From NCBI RefSeq assembly GCF_004458765.1, contig NZ_SPJX01000710.1, positions 310,001-374,000 on the forward strand: a stretch of 64,000 bases of DNA. Reading direction: 5' to 3'. Source of the stretch: Microvirga pakistanensis. GTDB lineage: Bacteria; Pseudomonadota; Alphaproteobacteria; Rhizobiales; Beijerinckiaceae. This document shows positions 17,220-25,638 of this stretch, in pieces. The notes below the pieces were generated by a model. The model worked only from the letters and a program-made list of their open reading frames with translations. It was not told the origin of the DNA and made no database searches. Numbering within the stretch: the stretch's first letter is position 1; each line of letters starts with the position of its first letter. The translations under genes and the position numbers were made by a program.

Positions 17220-18005
17220 ATGAAGCTCGACAAATTGATGGCGGCCATCGTCACCGGAGGCGCTTCGGGCCTCGGGGAGGCCACCGCGCGCATGCTCGCG
17301 TCTCACGGGGTAAACGTCGCCATCTTCGACATGAACGCCGAGCGCGGCGAGGCGGTTGCCCGCGACATGGGCGCCTTGTTCGCCCAAGTGGACGTGACGG
17401 ACGAAGCTTCCATCGATGCCGGCCTGGTGAAGGCTCGTGAAGCGAACGGCGTCGAGCGCGTTCTGGTCAATTGCGCGGGCGTCGCGCCGGGCCGCCGCAC
17501 GGTCACGAAGAAGCGCGAGACGGGCGAGCTCATCCCGCACGATCTCGCGAGTTTCCGCAAGACCGTGGAGATCAACCTCGTCGGCACCTATGCGATGATC
17601 TCGAAATGCGCCGCCGCCATGGCGGCCCTCGAGCCGGTCACGCCGGACGGCGGACGCGGCGTGATCGTCAACACCTCCTCGGTTGCGGCCCAGGACGGTC
17701 AGATCGGGCAATCCGCCTATTCCGCCTCCAAGGGCGGCGTGCTGGCCATGACCCTGCCGGTCGCCCGCGATCTGTCCGGCTTCGGCATCCGCGTGATGAC
17801 CGTTATGCCGGGGCTCTTCCACACGCCGCTCTTCGAGGGCATTGCGGAGGATTACCGCAAGGCGCTGGAGGCCAATGTGCCGTTCCCGTCACGTCTCGGG
17901 CGGCCCGAGGAATATGCCCGGCTCGTCGAGAGCATCATTGCCAACGATATGCTCAACGGCGAAGCGATCCGCCTCGACGGCGCCCTGCGCATGCAGCCGA
18001 AATAA
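17220..18005 (+). CDS. SDR family 3-hydroxyacyl-CoA dehydrogenase-like protein
   Basis: 261 residues with VTGGASGLGEATARML at the nucleotide site, VNCAGVAPG, NTSSVAAQDGQIGQSAYSASKGG for the Ser-Tyr-Lys triad and PGLFHTPLFEGI after it. This pattern is that of the type II 3-hydroxyacyl-CoA dehydrogenase group (HSD17B10-like), which oxidises short-chain 3-hydroxyacyl-CoA with NAD in the cytoplasm. aaagaggagaaaaccg precedes the ATG. It stands alone; composite repeats follow at 18014. Confidence 0.88.
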   Translation: MKLDKLMAAIVTGGASGLGEATARMLASHGVNVAIFDMNAERGEAVARDMGALFAQVDVTDEASIDAGLVKAREANGVERVLVNCAGVAPGRRTVTKKRETGELIPHDLASFRKTVEINLVGTYAMISKCAAAMAALEPVTPDGGRGVIVNTSSVAAQDGQIGQSAYSASKGGVLAMTLPVARDLSGFGIRVMTVMPGLFHTPLFEGIAEDYRKALEANVPFPSRLGRPEEYARLVESIIANDMLNGEAIRLDGALRMQPK

Positions 18006-18013
18006 GGGCTACA

Positions 18014-18060
18014 GCATCGGACCCAAATGTGAACTTGCACTATTAGGGCCCATCCGATGC
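18014..18060. repeat. gcatcgga...tccgatgc palindromic repeat
   Basis: Perfect 8-base outer arms gcatcgga and tccgatgc enclose acccaaatgtgaacttgcac and ctattagggccca. A similar element with gcatcgga...tccggtgc arms lies at 58453-58499. Both are followed 15-18 bases later by a CTCTAG-ended element, so the pair behaves as one composite unit. Confidence 0.7.
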
Positions 18061-18075
18061 TTCCTCTCTTGAATG

Positions 18076-18147
18076 AGAGCATCGCTGAGCGGGACACCGG
18101 AACCACTTTTCGCTGACGCGGCCCTCTAGGTCCGCACGATGCTCTAG
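18076..18147. repeat. CTCTAG-ended repeat, copy 1
   Basis: 72 bp starting agagcatcgctgagcgggac and ending ccgcacgatgctctag. The core cacttttcgctgacgcggcc is identical to copies at 27054 and 58518. Outer arms agagcatcg/cgatgctct pair. The final ctag provides the TAG stop (18144-18146) of the GFA-family gene on the reverse strand. Confidence 0.85.
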
Positions 18148-18560
18148 GAGGTCACTTCACCCCGGTTCTCGGAATACCCGATCAGATCCGGGGTGCAGAG
18201 CCAGGATTCCCGGCGCTTGGTCCAAGCCTCGTAGGTAGGCCTGAAAACGTCCGTCCGGTCGAAGGCGCCGAGCATGATCTCGATCTCGTCCCCGCCGTCC
18301 GAATAGAACACCTTCGAGCCGCATTGCGGACAGAAGCGATTCTGGCCTCCGGGAGACGCCTCCCAACTCCGGCTCCCGCCCGAGACCGTCACCCTGTCGG
18401 CGGGGAAGATCGCGAAGGCGGTGAAGACGCTCCCGCTCGTCTTGCGGCACGTCATGCAATGGCACAGGCCCACGCGCTTCGGGGCTCCGCGCACCTGAAA
18501 GGTCAGCTGACCGCAGGCGCAGCCGCCCGTGAGGGTCTTCTCCGTATCGTCCGCGGTCAT
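18144..18560 (-). CDS. GFA family (glutathione-dependent formaldehyde-activating-like) protein
   Basis: 138 residues with the zinc ligands of the Gfa/CENP-V fold: [27 protein letters not shown] and [12 protein letters not shown]. Most members bind zinc in the cytoplasm; true formaldehyde-glutathione activity is documented for only some, so the enzymatic role is open. The ATG at 18560 overlaps the phhB stop by 4 bases, implying one transcript. Its stop codon lies in a CTCTAG-ended repeat. Confidence 0.88.
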   Translation of the reverse strand: MTADDTEKTLTGGCACGQLTFQVRGAPKRVGLCHCMTCRKTSGSVFTAFAIFPADRVTVSGGSRSWEASPGGQNRFCPQCGSKVFYSDGGDEIEIMLGAFDRTDVFRPTYEAWTKRRESWLCTPDLIGYSENRGEVTS

Positions 18561-18871
18561 GCCTTCACCAGCCCGGCGGCCAGCTGGTCCATGCGCTGCG
18601 CCAGCTCGATGTCGCGGCGGGTGAGCCCCTTGGCGTCGTGCGTGGAGAGCGTCACATCCACCTTGTTGTAGACGTTGAACCATTCCGGGTGGTGATTCAT
18701 GGGCTCGGCCACCAGCGCCACGCGGGTCATCCAGCCGAAGGCCGCGTTGAAATCGTCGAACACGAAGCGCTTGTGAAGGGCGTCCCGGCCCTCCACGAGG
18801 GCCCAGCCCTCAAGGCCGGGGAGAAGATCCTGGCGTTCCGAATCGGTCAAGCGGGGCATGGGCTGCGCCAT
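18557..18871 (-). CDS. phhB: Pterin-4a-carbinolamine dehydratase
   Basis: 104 residues with the family signature [21 protein letters not shown] (catalytic His pair in the NHHPEW run) and a [18 protein letters not shown]-terminal strand. It dehydrates 4a-hydroxytetrahydrobiopterin, recycling the cofactor of aromatic hydroxylases, in the cytoplasm. No phenylalanine hydroxylase is near. The start is ambiguous: the ATG at 18871 gives normal length, but a 12-bp tandem repeat lies just before it and the frame stays open to a TTG at 18901. Confidence 0.9.
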   Translation of the reverse strand: MAQPMPRLTDSERQDLLPGLEGWALVEGRDALHKRFVFDDFNAAFGWMTRVALVAEPMNHHPEWFNVYNKVDVTLSTHDAKGLTRRDIELAQRMDQLAAGLVKA

Positions 18872-18873
18872 CT

Positions 18874-18909
18874 CCAAGAGTGATCCCAAGGATGATTCCA
18901 AGAGTGATC
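18874..18909. repeat. Three 12-bp tandem units upstream of phhB
   Basis: Units ccaagagtgatc, ccaaggatgatt and ccaagagtgatc follow one another directly. The first and third are identical. They lie within 40 bases upstream of the phhB ATG, in its leader, and would be translated only if a farther start is used. Confidence 0.8.
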
Positions 18910-18991
18910 ACTTAGTGATGAAGCACGAGCGCGACGTTTCAAGCCCCCGCGGGATGGAAGGAGCGTTCTCGAAATCCGATGGGTCGCCTCT

Positions 18992-19576
18992 TTACGGGAA
19001 GGCGGCTTCCTCGATGCTGCGCCAGTCCTCCCGGAGGGAGAACGTTTCCCGGTCCATCACGAGATAGCAGCCGCCGCCGGGATGCTGCGGCCGGCTTTCC
19101 CGGCCGATCTCGACCCCCTGCAGATGCGCCATGAGCAGGCTGCCGACCCCGCCATGGGACACGATGAGAGCGTCGCCGGTCTCCTCGGCCGCGATCCGCT
19201 TCATGGCGTTCACGATGCGCGTCTGCGCGTCGATGGCGCGCTCCCAGCCGCGGATGCTCTCGTGCGGCCGACCGAAGAACTCGCCGACCACCTCCCAGAA
19301 TTCCGGCGGCGCGATGTAGCCTGTCGCCGACCGGTCGTTCTCGCCCAGATCCTCGTGGGTGCGATAGGGCAGGCCGAAACGCTCCGCCACGATGGCGGCT
19401 CCGTCCATGGCCTTTCGCTCGGCGCTGGCATGGACCGATGAGAGGCGAACGCCCGCAAGGGCAGCGGCGAACCGGTCCATGCGTCTGCGCCCCGTCTCGT
19501 TGAGGGGCCATTGCGGCACGGGCACGAGCGGGTCGATCACCACCTCAGGGTGGGTGAGGAAAATCAGGGATGTCAT
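18992..19576 (-). CDS. Histidine phosphatase superfamily protein with altered RHG motif
   Basis: 194 residues. The phosphoglycerate-mutase-like fold is indicated by the start SLIFLTHPEVV, then LNETGRRRMDRFAAAL, SSVHASAERKAMDGA and DALIVSHGGVGSLLMAHL. The usual RHG/RHA catalytic motif is THP here; the His that would be phosphorylated is kept while the Arg is lost. Substrate unknown, probably cytoplasmic. It is separated by 120 bases from phhB and preceded by thpR on the same strand. Confidence 0.8.
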   Translation of the reverse strand: MTSLIFLTHPEVVIDPLVPVPQWPLNETGRRRMDRFAAALAGVRLSSVHASAERKAMDGAAIVAERFGLPYRTHEDLGENDRSATGYIAPPEFWEVVGEFFGRPHESIRGWERAIDAQTRIVNAMKRIAAEETGDALIVSHGGVGSLLMAHLQGVEIGRESRPQHPGGGCYLVMDRETFSLREDWRSIEEAAFP

Positions 19577-19615
19577 GATCGACAGACGTAGACCCGGGCA
19601 AGCTCGGCCGTCAAA

Positions 19616-20152
19616 TCAGCTTAAGGGGTAGGCCGCTTCGATCACGTAAGGGCCTCCGCCCACGGACGCGCGCGACGAATAGAGGACGAAGCGCCGGGCC
19701 GTGAAGGTGAGCTTCGGGAAATGCCCCCGGGTGGCCATGTAATCCGCGACATCGATGGGGGAGGCGTTCTTCAGGCGTGCCAGCGTCACGTGCGGGATGA
19801 ATTTGCGGGTCTCGGGAGGCAGACCGATCTGGCGCATCATGCGCTCCTGCTCGGCCTGGAGATCGGTGAGCTCGCCGTTGCCGGAGGTGCGGGCGAAGAC
19901 CGCACGGGGCTTGCTCCCGCCGAACGTGTCGAGCCCGTCGAGGGTGATGGCGATAGGCTCCCGCCAGCGGGAATCGCCGAGGATCGAACACACATCGTCC
20001 GCCATGCGCGCATCGATGTCGCCGATGAAGCGCAGGGTGATGTGATAGTTTTCAGGATCGATCCAGCGCGCCCCCGGCAATCCGCCGCGATAAGCGGACA
20101 GGGCAAGGCTGATCTCGGAGGGAATCTCGATGCCGGTGAAAAGACGTGGCAT
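19616..20152 (-). CDS. thpR: RNA 2',3'-cyclic phosphodiesterase ThpR
   Basis: 178 residues with two HXTX motifs, His37 in YHITLRF and His121 in PHVTLARLK, the active site of the 2H phosphodiesterase family. The protein opens MPRLFTGIEIPSEI as ThpR/LigT proteins do. It opens 2',3'-cyclic phosphate ends of RNA; some members ligate tRNA halves in vitro. The ATG at 20152 gives the expected length. Upstream is a palindromic repeat and the aldo/keto reductase gene. Confidence 0.92.
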   Translation of the reverse strand: MPRLFTGIEIPSEISLALSAYRGGLPGARWIDPENYHITLRFIGDIDARMADDVCSILGDSRWREPIAITLDGLDTFGGSKPRAVFARTSGNGELTDLQAEQERMMRQIGLPPETRKFIPHVTLARLKNASPIDVADYMATRGHFPKLTFTARRFVLYSSRASVGGGPYVIEAAYPLS

Positions 20153-20231
20153 GCGGCACCTCCCGAGCCTTGCTGATGCTTGACGAAACAGACGACAGAC
20201 GGCGGGCTTTGTTCCGGCCGCGCAGCTCCGT

Positions 20232-20262
20232 CGTCATGGCCGCACGTGTTCCGGCCATGACG
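20232..20262. repeat. Perfect 11-bp palindrome, cgtcatggccg family
   Basis: cgtcatggccg-cacgtgttc-cggccatgacg is a perfect inverted repeat with a 9-base loop, between the aldo/keto reductase stop (20275) and thpR. It shares its arms with the elements at 7391 and 46038. It could act as a transcript end for the reductase mRNA, but has no T tail. Confidence 0.75.
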
Positions 20263-20274
20263 AGGAACAGGCTC

Positions 20275-21318
20275 CTACGGGCAGGGATTGCAATGCTCGA
20301 CGTGGATGGCGTCGATACGCTTCTCCAGCTCCGGCGTAATGGTCACCTCGACGGAGGCGATGTCCGTCTTCAGCTGCGCCATGGACGTGGCGCCGATGAT
20401 GTTGGAGGTCACGAAGGGCCGCGAGTTGACGAAGGCCAGCGCCATCTGGGCCGGATCGAGGCCGAATTCCCGGGCGAGCGCGACGTATTTGCGGATCGCC
20501 GCCTCCGCCGTCGGGTTCTCGTAACGCTGGCCGCGGTTGAAGAGCGTGGTACGTGCCCCCGCCGGCCGCGCCCCGTCGAGATATTTGCCCGTCAGATAGC
20601 CTTGGGCGAGCGGCGAATAGGCCAGCAGGCTCACGCTCTCGCGCATGCTGACCTCGGCCAGCGCCACCTCGTAGGTGCGGTTGAGCAGGTTGTAGGCGTT
20701 CTGAATGGATTGCACCCGCGCGAGCCCCGTGGCCTCCGCGTGCCTGAGATAGGTCATGGTGCCCCAGGCGCTCTCATTGGAGAGGCCGAAATGGCGGATC
20801 TTTCCGGCCTTCACCAGGTCCGTCATGATCTCCACCGTCTCGGCGATGGGATGCGAGTCGCCGTCCAGATGCCGGTAGACGGTCGGGTTCGCGCCCCAGG
20901 GCATGGGGCGGTCGGGCCAGTGAATCTGGTAGAGGTCGATATAGTCCGTCTGGAGCCGCTTGAGGCTCTTGTTCACGGCCTCCTCGATCTGCTGGCGCGA
21001 GAGTTCGGCCGGAGAGCCGTCGTCGCGGAACCAGGTGTTCTGCGAGCGGCCCACCACCTTCGACGCCAGGATCACCTTGTCGCGGGTGCCGCGCGCCTTG
21101 AACCAGGAGCCGATGATCCGCTCCGTGGACCCTTGGGTCTCGGGCCGCGGGGGAATGGAATAAAGTTCGGCGGTATCGAAGAAATTGATGCCCTGGTCGA
21201 GGGCGTAATCCATCTGTTCATGGCCTTCGGCCTCGGTGTTCTGCTGGCCCCAGGTCATCGTGCCGAGGCAGATCAGGCTCACGTTGAGGTCGGTGCGGCC
21301 AAGCCGGCGATAGTGCAT
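20275..21318 (-). CDS. Aldo/keto reductase (Tas-like)
   Basis: 347 residues. The TIM-barrel AKR motifs are clear: MHYRRLGRTDLNVSLICLG, FFDTAELYS (catalytic Asp and Tyr), LASKVVG (Lys), DLYQIHWPDR (His) and the NADPH-site GATSMAQLKTDI. The Pro-rich insert around YSIPPRPETQGSTE is characteristic of the E. coli Tas group. Cytoplasmic and NADPH-dependent; the physiological substrate is unknown. gaggag sits 9 bases before the ATG at 21318. A much longer frame upstream overlaps the arylesterase and is not coding. Confidence 0.92.
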   Translation of the reverse strand: MHYRRLGRTDLNVSLICLGTMTWGQQNTEAEGHEQMDYALDQGINFFDTAELYSIPPRPETQGSTERIIGSWFKARGTRDKVILASKVVGRSQNTWFRDDGSPAELSRQQIEEAVNKSLKRLQTDYIDLYQIHWPDRPMPWGANPTVYRHLDGDSHPIAETVEIMTDLVKAGKIRHFGLSNESAWGTMTYLRHAEATGLARVQSIQNAYNLLNRTYEVALAEVSMRESVSLLAYSPLAQGYLTGKYLDGARPAGARTTLFNRGQRYENPTAEAAIRKYVALAREFGLDPAQMALAFVNSRPFVTSNIIGATSMAQLKTDIASVEVTITPELEKRIDAIHVEHCNPCP

Positions 21319-21383
21319 TGTCGAGGCTCCTCGCGGCGGGCAGGCCAGCCGCGGCTGGAAGGGATTCAAAGCGCCGAAAGGGA

Positions 21384-22046
21384 TCAGCGCTGGGTCAGAC
21401 GGGCAAGAAAGGCCTCGACGCTGGGCAGAATGCGCTCGACGATGATCTCCACCCCCTTCACCGTCGGGTGCAGGCCGTCGGGCAGGTTGAGGGATCGCTC
21501 GCCGGCCACCCCGTCGAGGAAGAAGGGATAGAGCACGAGGTCGTGCCTCTTCGCAATGTCGGAATAGAGAATATCGAACTTGCGGATGTAATCCGCACCC
21601 AGATTTCGCGAGGCATACATGCCGGCGAGCATCACGGGGATGTTGCGGGCCTTCAGGCGCTCCACGATGGTTTCGAGGCTCCTGCGCGTGACGGCGGGGT
21701 CGAGGCCGCGCAGCATGTCGTTGGCGCCGAGCTCCACGATCACCCCGTCCGTCCCGTCGGGAACGGACCAGTCGAGGCGGTCGAGCCCGCCGGAGGAGGT
21801 GTCGCCCGAGACGCCCGCATTGGCGATCTCGACGCGATAGCCCTTGGCCTTGAGCGCACGCTCCAGCACCGCCGGGAAGGCGGCCTCCTGAGGCAGGCCG
21901 TAGCCGGCCGTCAGGCTGTCGCCCAAGGCGACGAGGCGCAGGGTCCTCTCCTGTGCCAGGGGCGTGGAGGAGGGGGCGATCATGGCGACAAGAGCCGCCG
22001 CACACGCAAAAATGATCGTCATGAACGGGCCTGATTGGCGCTTCAT
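21384..22046 (-). CDS. SGNH-family arylesterase / lysophospholipase (TesA-like)
   Basis: 220 residues with a signal peptide (through TPLAQ) and the four SGNH blocks: ALGDSLTAGYGL (Ser), NAGVSGDTSSGG (Gly), LGANDMLRGL (Asn) and DGLHPTVKG (Asp/His). These periplasmic enzymes hydrolyse acyl thioesters, aryl esters or lysophospholipids. It is divergent from the YbbA/YbbP-type ABC genes 72 bases away, as tesA is in many proteobacteria. The start at 22046 is one of several in-frame ATGs. Confidence 0.92.
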   Translation of the reverse strand: MKRQSGPFMTIIFACAAALVAMIAPSSTPLAQERTLRLVALGDSLTAGYGLPQEAAFPAVLERALKAKGYRVEIANAGVSGDTSSGGLDRLDWSVPDGTDGVIVELGANDMLRGLDPAVTRRSLETIVERLKARNIPVMLAGMYASRNLGADYIRKFDILYSDIAKRHDLVLYPFFLDGVAGERSLNLPDGLHPTVKGVEIIVERILPSVEAFLARLTQR

Positions 22047-22118
22047 CAGTAGGCTTCCCATCTATGCCGGACTAGACAGCGGTTTCTGACAAGTCTCCAA
22101 CAGATCGGGTGAACGGGC

Positions 22119-22811
22119 ATGAAGGACAAGGCCATCGCGCTGCACGATGTCGATTTGAGCCTCGGGCGCGGGGCCGCGCGGGTGCATATCCTCAAGGGGA
22201 TTTCGCTGACCGTCGCCAGAGGCGAGGCGGTCGGCCTCGTGGGGCCCTCGGGCTCCGGAAAATCCACCCTTCTCATGACCATGGCAGGCCTCGAGCGCCC
22301 CGATGCGGGCAAGGTGATCGTCGACGGCACCGATCTGTCGGGCCTCGACGAGGACGCGCTGGCGCGCTTTCGCGGGCGGCGAATCGGCATCGTGTTCCAG
22401 TCTTTTCATCTCGTTCCCACCATGACGGCGCTCGAGAACGTGGCGCTGCCTCTGGAGCTGGCGGGGGAGGACGATGCCTTCGAGCGGGCGAAGGCCGAGC
22501 TCACGGCGGTCGGCCTCGGGGCTCGCCTGCACCATTACCCGGCGCAGCTTTCCGGCGGTGAGCAGCAGCGCGTGGCCATCGCCCGCGCCATCGTGCCCAA
22601 TCCGGCGATTCTCGTGGCGGACGAGCCCACCGGCAATCTCGACGAGACCACGGGGCAGTCCATCATCGACCTGCTCTTCGCCCTCAAGCGCGACCGGGGC
22701 GCGACCCTGGTGCTCGTCACCCACGATCTCAATCTCGCCCGCCTCTGCGACCGTATGGTGCGCCTGCGCTCGGGCCAGGTCGAGGCCGACGCGGCCTCGG
22801 TCGTCGCGTAA
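22119..22811 (+). CDS. ABC transporter ATPase, YbbA/LolD type
   Basis: A 230-residue stand-alone nucleotide-binding protein: Walker A GPSGSGKSTL (near residue 45), Q-loop VFQSFHLVPTMTALENV, signature LSGGEQQRVAIARA, Walker B ILVADEPTGNLDE and the His switch VTHD. The sequence type (LolD/MacB/YbbA) energises FtsX-like permeases that extract or move substrates at the periplasmic face rather than pump across the membrane. It precedes its permease by 12 bases and is divergent from the arylesterase gene. Confidence 0.93.
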   Translation: MKDKAIALHDVDLSLGRGAARVHILKGISLTVARGEAVGLVGPSGSGKSTLLMTMAGLERPDAGKVIVDGTDLSGLDEDALARFRGRRIGIVFQSFHLVPTMTALENVALPLELAGEDDAFERAKAELTAVGLGARLHHYPAQLSGGEQQRVAIARAIVPNPAILVADEPTGNLDETTGQSIIDLLFALKRDRGATLVLVTHDLNLARLCDRMVRLRSGQVEADAASVVA

Positions 22812-22823
22812 GGGGGAAAACTC

Positions 22824-25409
22824 ATGCACGGCACCCTGTCCACGCCGCGGCGGCGTCAAGCGCCCGCATCGCGCCGGCCTCTCCTTCTGCGCCTGGCCCT
22901 GCGCGAGCTGCGCGGAGGCCTGAAGGGCTTCGGCATCTTTGTCGGCTGCATCGCCCTCGGAGTGGCGGCGATTGCGAGCGTGTCCTCCCTGTCGCGCTCG
23001 CTGACCGAGGGGATCTCCCGCGAGGGCCGCAGGATCCTCGGCGGCGACATGGCCTTCTCTCTCATCCAGCGGGAGGCGAGCGGGCCCGAGCGGGCCTTCC
23101 TCGACTCGAAGGGGCAGGTGAACGTCATCGCGTCCCTTCGAGCCATGGCGGTCGCCGGGGAGAAGGGCTCCGGCCTCGTCGAGATGAAGGCGGTCGATTC
23201 CGGCTATCCCGCGGTCGGGACCCTCGAGACCGACCCGCAGCTTGCGCCCGCCGATCTCTTCGCCGAGCGCGACGGCGCATTCGGGGCGGTCGTGGATCCG
23301 GCGCTGCTGGCGCGGCTCGACCTGAAGGTGGGCGACCGCGTGACGGTGGGCTCCGCGAATGTGGAACTGCGCGCGCGTCTCGTGACCGAGCCGGACCAGA
23401 TCGCCGATGGCATCGGCTTCGGCCCGCGCCTGATGATCTCCCAGGAGGCGTTGGCCGCAACCGGCCTCGTCCAGCCAGGAAGCCTGGTCCGCTGGACCTA
23501 TCGGCTGATCCTGCCGCCCTCATTGTCCAACGAGGAGGGGCTGGCACGGATCGAGGCGGAGGCGAATCGCGTGCTGCCGGAGGCGGGGTGGAGAATCCGC
23601 ACGCGGCTCAACGCGGACCCGCGCTTCGCCAAGAACATCGAGCGGTTCACCCAGTTTCTCACCCTTGTGGGCCTCACCGCGCTGCTGGTCGGCGGCGTCG
23701 GCGTCGCCAATGCGGTGCGCGGCTTCGTGGACCGCAAGCGGGCCTCCATCGCGACGCTCAAGAGCCTCGGGGCGCCGGGCGGGCAGGTGGTGATGCTCTA
23801 CCTCACCCAGGTGATGCTGATCGCGGGCGTCGCCATTGCCATCGGCTTGGCCGTCGGCGCGGCCCTGCCGTTCGCCGTGACGGGCCTCTTCGGCCATCTC
23901 CTGCCCATCCCGATCCAGCCGGTGATCGCGTTCCGGGAGCTCGGCACCGCGCTTCTCTACGGTGTGCTCACCGCGCTCGTCTTCGCCATTGCCCCGCTCG
24001 GCCGGGCGCATGACGTGCCGGTCTCGGGCCTGTTCCGCGACCAGATCGATCCGGAGCGGCGCTGGCCGCGCCGCCGCTATCTCCTGGCGCTGGGGCTCTC
24101 CGTGGCCGCGCTCGTGGCGCTGGCGGTGATCGCGGCCTATGACCGGCGGATCGCCCTCATGTTCGTGGCTGCGGCGGCAGGCTCCTTCCTGCTCCTGCGC
24201 CTCGTGGCGCTCGGGCTGATGGCGCTCGCCCGGCGCCTGCCGCGGCCCCGGCGCACGGCCGCGCGCCTTGCGCTCGCCAATATCCACCGGCCCGGAGCGC
24301 TCACGCCCTCCCTAGTGCTCTCGCTGGGGCTCGGCATCACGCTTCTCGTGACGCTCTCGCTCATCGACGCGAACCTGACCAGGCAATTGACGCAAAGCCT
24401 GCCGGAGCGCGCGCCGAGCTTCTTCTTCCTTGATATTCCCAACCAGCAGGCGGATGCCTTCGAGGGCTTCCTGAAGGATCAGGCAGGCGATGCGCATATC
24501 GAGCGTGTCCCGATGATGCGCGGGCGCCTCGTCACCCTGGGCGGCCGTCCGGTCTCCGAGGTCAAGGCTCCCGAGGACATTGCCTGGGTGCTCGAAGGGG
24601 ATCGCGGCATCACCTATTCCAAAACGCCGCCCGAGGGCTCGAAGCTGGTTCAGGGCGAATGGTGGCCCGAGGACCATCGCGGCAAGCCGCTCGTCTCCTT
24701 CGAGAGCAAGATCGCGGAAGGCCTGGGGCTCAAGCTCGGCGACGAGATCACCGTGAATGTGCTCGGCCGCAACATCACGGCCACCATCGCCAATCTGCGC
24801 GAGGTGGAATGGCGCTCGCTAGGCATCAACTTCGTCATGGTGTTCTCGCCCAACACCTTCGCGGGGGCCCCTCATACGCATCTGGCCACCGTCACGTTTC
24901 CGAACGGGTCCGATGCGGCCACCGATGCCCGGATCCTGAGAAGCTCGGCGCAGACCTTCCCGATGGTCACGAGCGTGCGGGTGAAGGATGCGCTCGAGGC
25001 CGTCAACGACGTGATCTCCCAGCTCGTCATGGCGATCCGTGGGGCAAGCTCAATCGCCCTCATCGCAAGCCTTCTGGTCCTGGCGGGGGCTCTCGCCGCG
25101 GGTCATCGCGCCCGCCTCTACGACGCGGTGGTGCTCAAGACCCTGGGCGCCACCCGCGCCCGCCTGCTCTCGGCCTATGCCCTTGAATACGGATTGCTCG
25201 GGTTGGCCACGGCGCTCTTCGGGCTCCTGGCCGGCGGAATCGCATCCTATTTCATCGTCACCCGCCTCATGAACTTAAGCTTTGGCTTAGATTTATCGGG
25301 CGCGCTCCTCGCCTCGGCCTTGGCTGTCCTGGTGACGGTGGGTCTAGGCCTGATGGGCACCTGGCGGATCTTGAGTCAAAAGCCGGCGCAATACTTGAGA
25401 AATCTTTAA
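22824..25409 (+). CDS. FtsX-like ABC permease, YbbP type
   Basis: 861 residues with the YbbP layout: an N-terminal helix (residues ~35-57), a periplasmic domain, two FtsX-type three-helix blocks (near 280-400 and 740-855) separated by additional central helices and a second periplasmic domain. ALRELRGGLKGFGIFVGCIALGVAAIA near the start is a family hallmark. Partner of the ATPase just upstream; with the SGNH esterase it forms the tesA-ybbA-ybbP neighbourhood, thought to handle lipids or lysophospholipids at the inner membrane. The substrate is not established. Confidence 0.92.
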   Translation: MHGTLSTPRRRQAPASRRPLLLRLALRELRGGLKGFGIFVGCIALGVAAIASVSSLSRSLTEGISREGRRILGGDMAFSLIQREASGPERAFLDSKGQVNVIASLRAMAVAGEKGSGLVEMKAVDSGYPAVGTLETDPQLAPADLFAERDGAFGAVVDPALLARLDLKVGDRVTVGSANVELRARLVTEPDQIADGIGFGPRLMISQEALAATGLVQPGSLVRWTYRLILPPSLSNEEGLARIEAEANRVLPEAGWRIRTRLNADPRFAKNIERFTQFLTLVGLTALLVGGVGVANAVRGFVDRKRASIATLKSLGAPGGQVVMLYLTQVMLIAGVAIAIGLAVGAALPFAVTGLFGHLLPIPIQPVIAFRELGTALLYGVLTALVFAIAPLGRAHDVPVSGLFRDQIDPERRWPRRRYLLALGLSVAALVALAVIAAYDRRIALMFVAAAAGSFLLLRLVALGLMALARRLPRPRRTAARLALANIHRPGALTPSLVLSLGLGITLLVTLSLIDANLTRQLTQSLPERAPSFFFLDIPNQQADAFEGFLKDQAGDAHIERVPMMRGRLVTLGGRPVSEVKAPEDIAWVLEGDRGITYSKTPPEGSKLVQGEWWPEDHRGKPLVSFESKIAEGLGLKLGDEITVNVLGRNITATIANLREVEWRSLGINFVMVFSPNTFAGAPHTHLATVTFPNGSDAATDARILRSSAQTFPMVTSVRVKDALEAVNDVISQLVMAIRGASSIALIASLLVLAGALAAGHRARLYDAVVLKTLGATRARLLSAYALEYGLLGLATALFGLLAGGIASYFIVTRLMNLSFGLDLSGALLASALAVLVTVGLGLMGTWRILSQKPAQYLRNL

Positions 25410-25638
25410 CCCTGCTCCGAACGGCGACGCTATGACGGGACGAGCATATCGTATTCGGAGAGGGGGCGCTGCTCTGCCCCCGAAATGCTTTTCACGAAAA
25501 GTTGAAGCTTGGCGTTGCCTCTTGCGAAGCAAGGGCCGCCCCCTCATATTTCTTCTGTCGCCGTGGTATAGTGGCGACCGAGGGCTGACTCCCCAGCCTT
25601 TCGAGGGAACACACGGGACACCGCGAGAAAGGGCTCCG
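25410..25638 (+). promoter_or_regulatory. Structured leader before the Bax inhibitor-1 family gene
   Basis: A 229-base gap without a gene. Three inverted repeats are visible: gggggc/gccccc (25462-25481), cttttc-ac-gaaaag (about 25489-25502) and cttgc-gaa-gcaag near 25524. A tatagt hexamer near 25566 could be a -10 box. The evidence for promoter or RNA-structure function is only positional. Confidence 0.3.

Noticed and set aside
20275-22005. A 576-codon version of the aldo/keto reductase frame
   Set aside because: The extra N-terminal half lies over the arylesterase gene in another frame and is not protein-like; gaggag before 21318 marks the true start.
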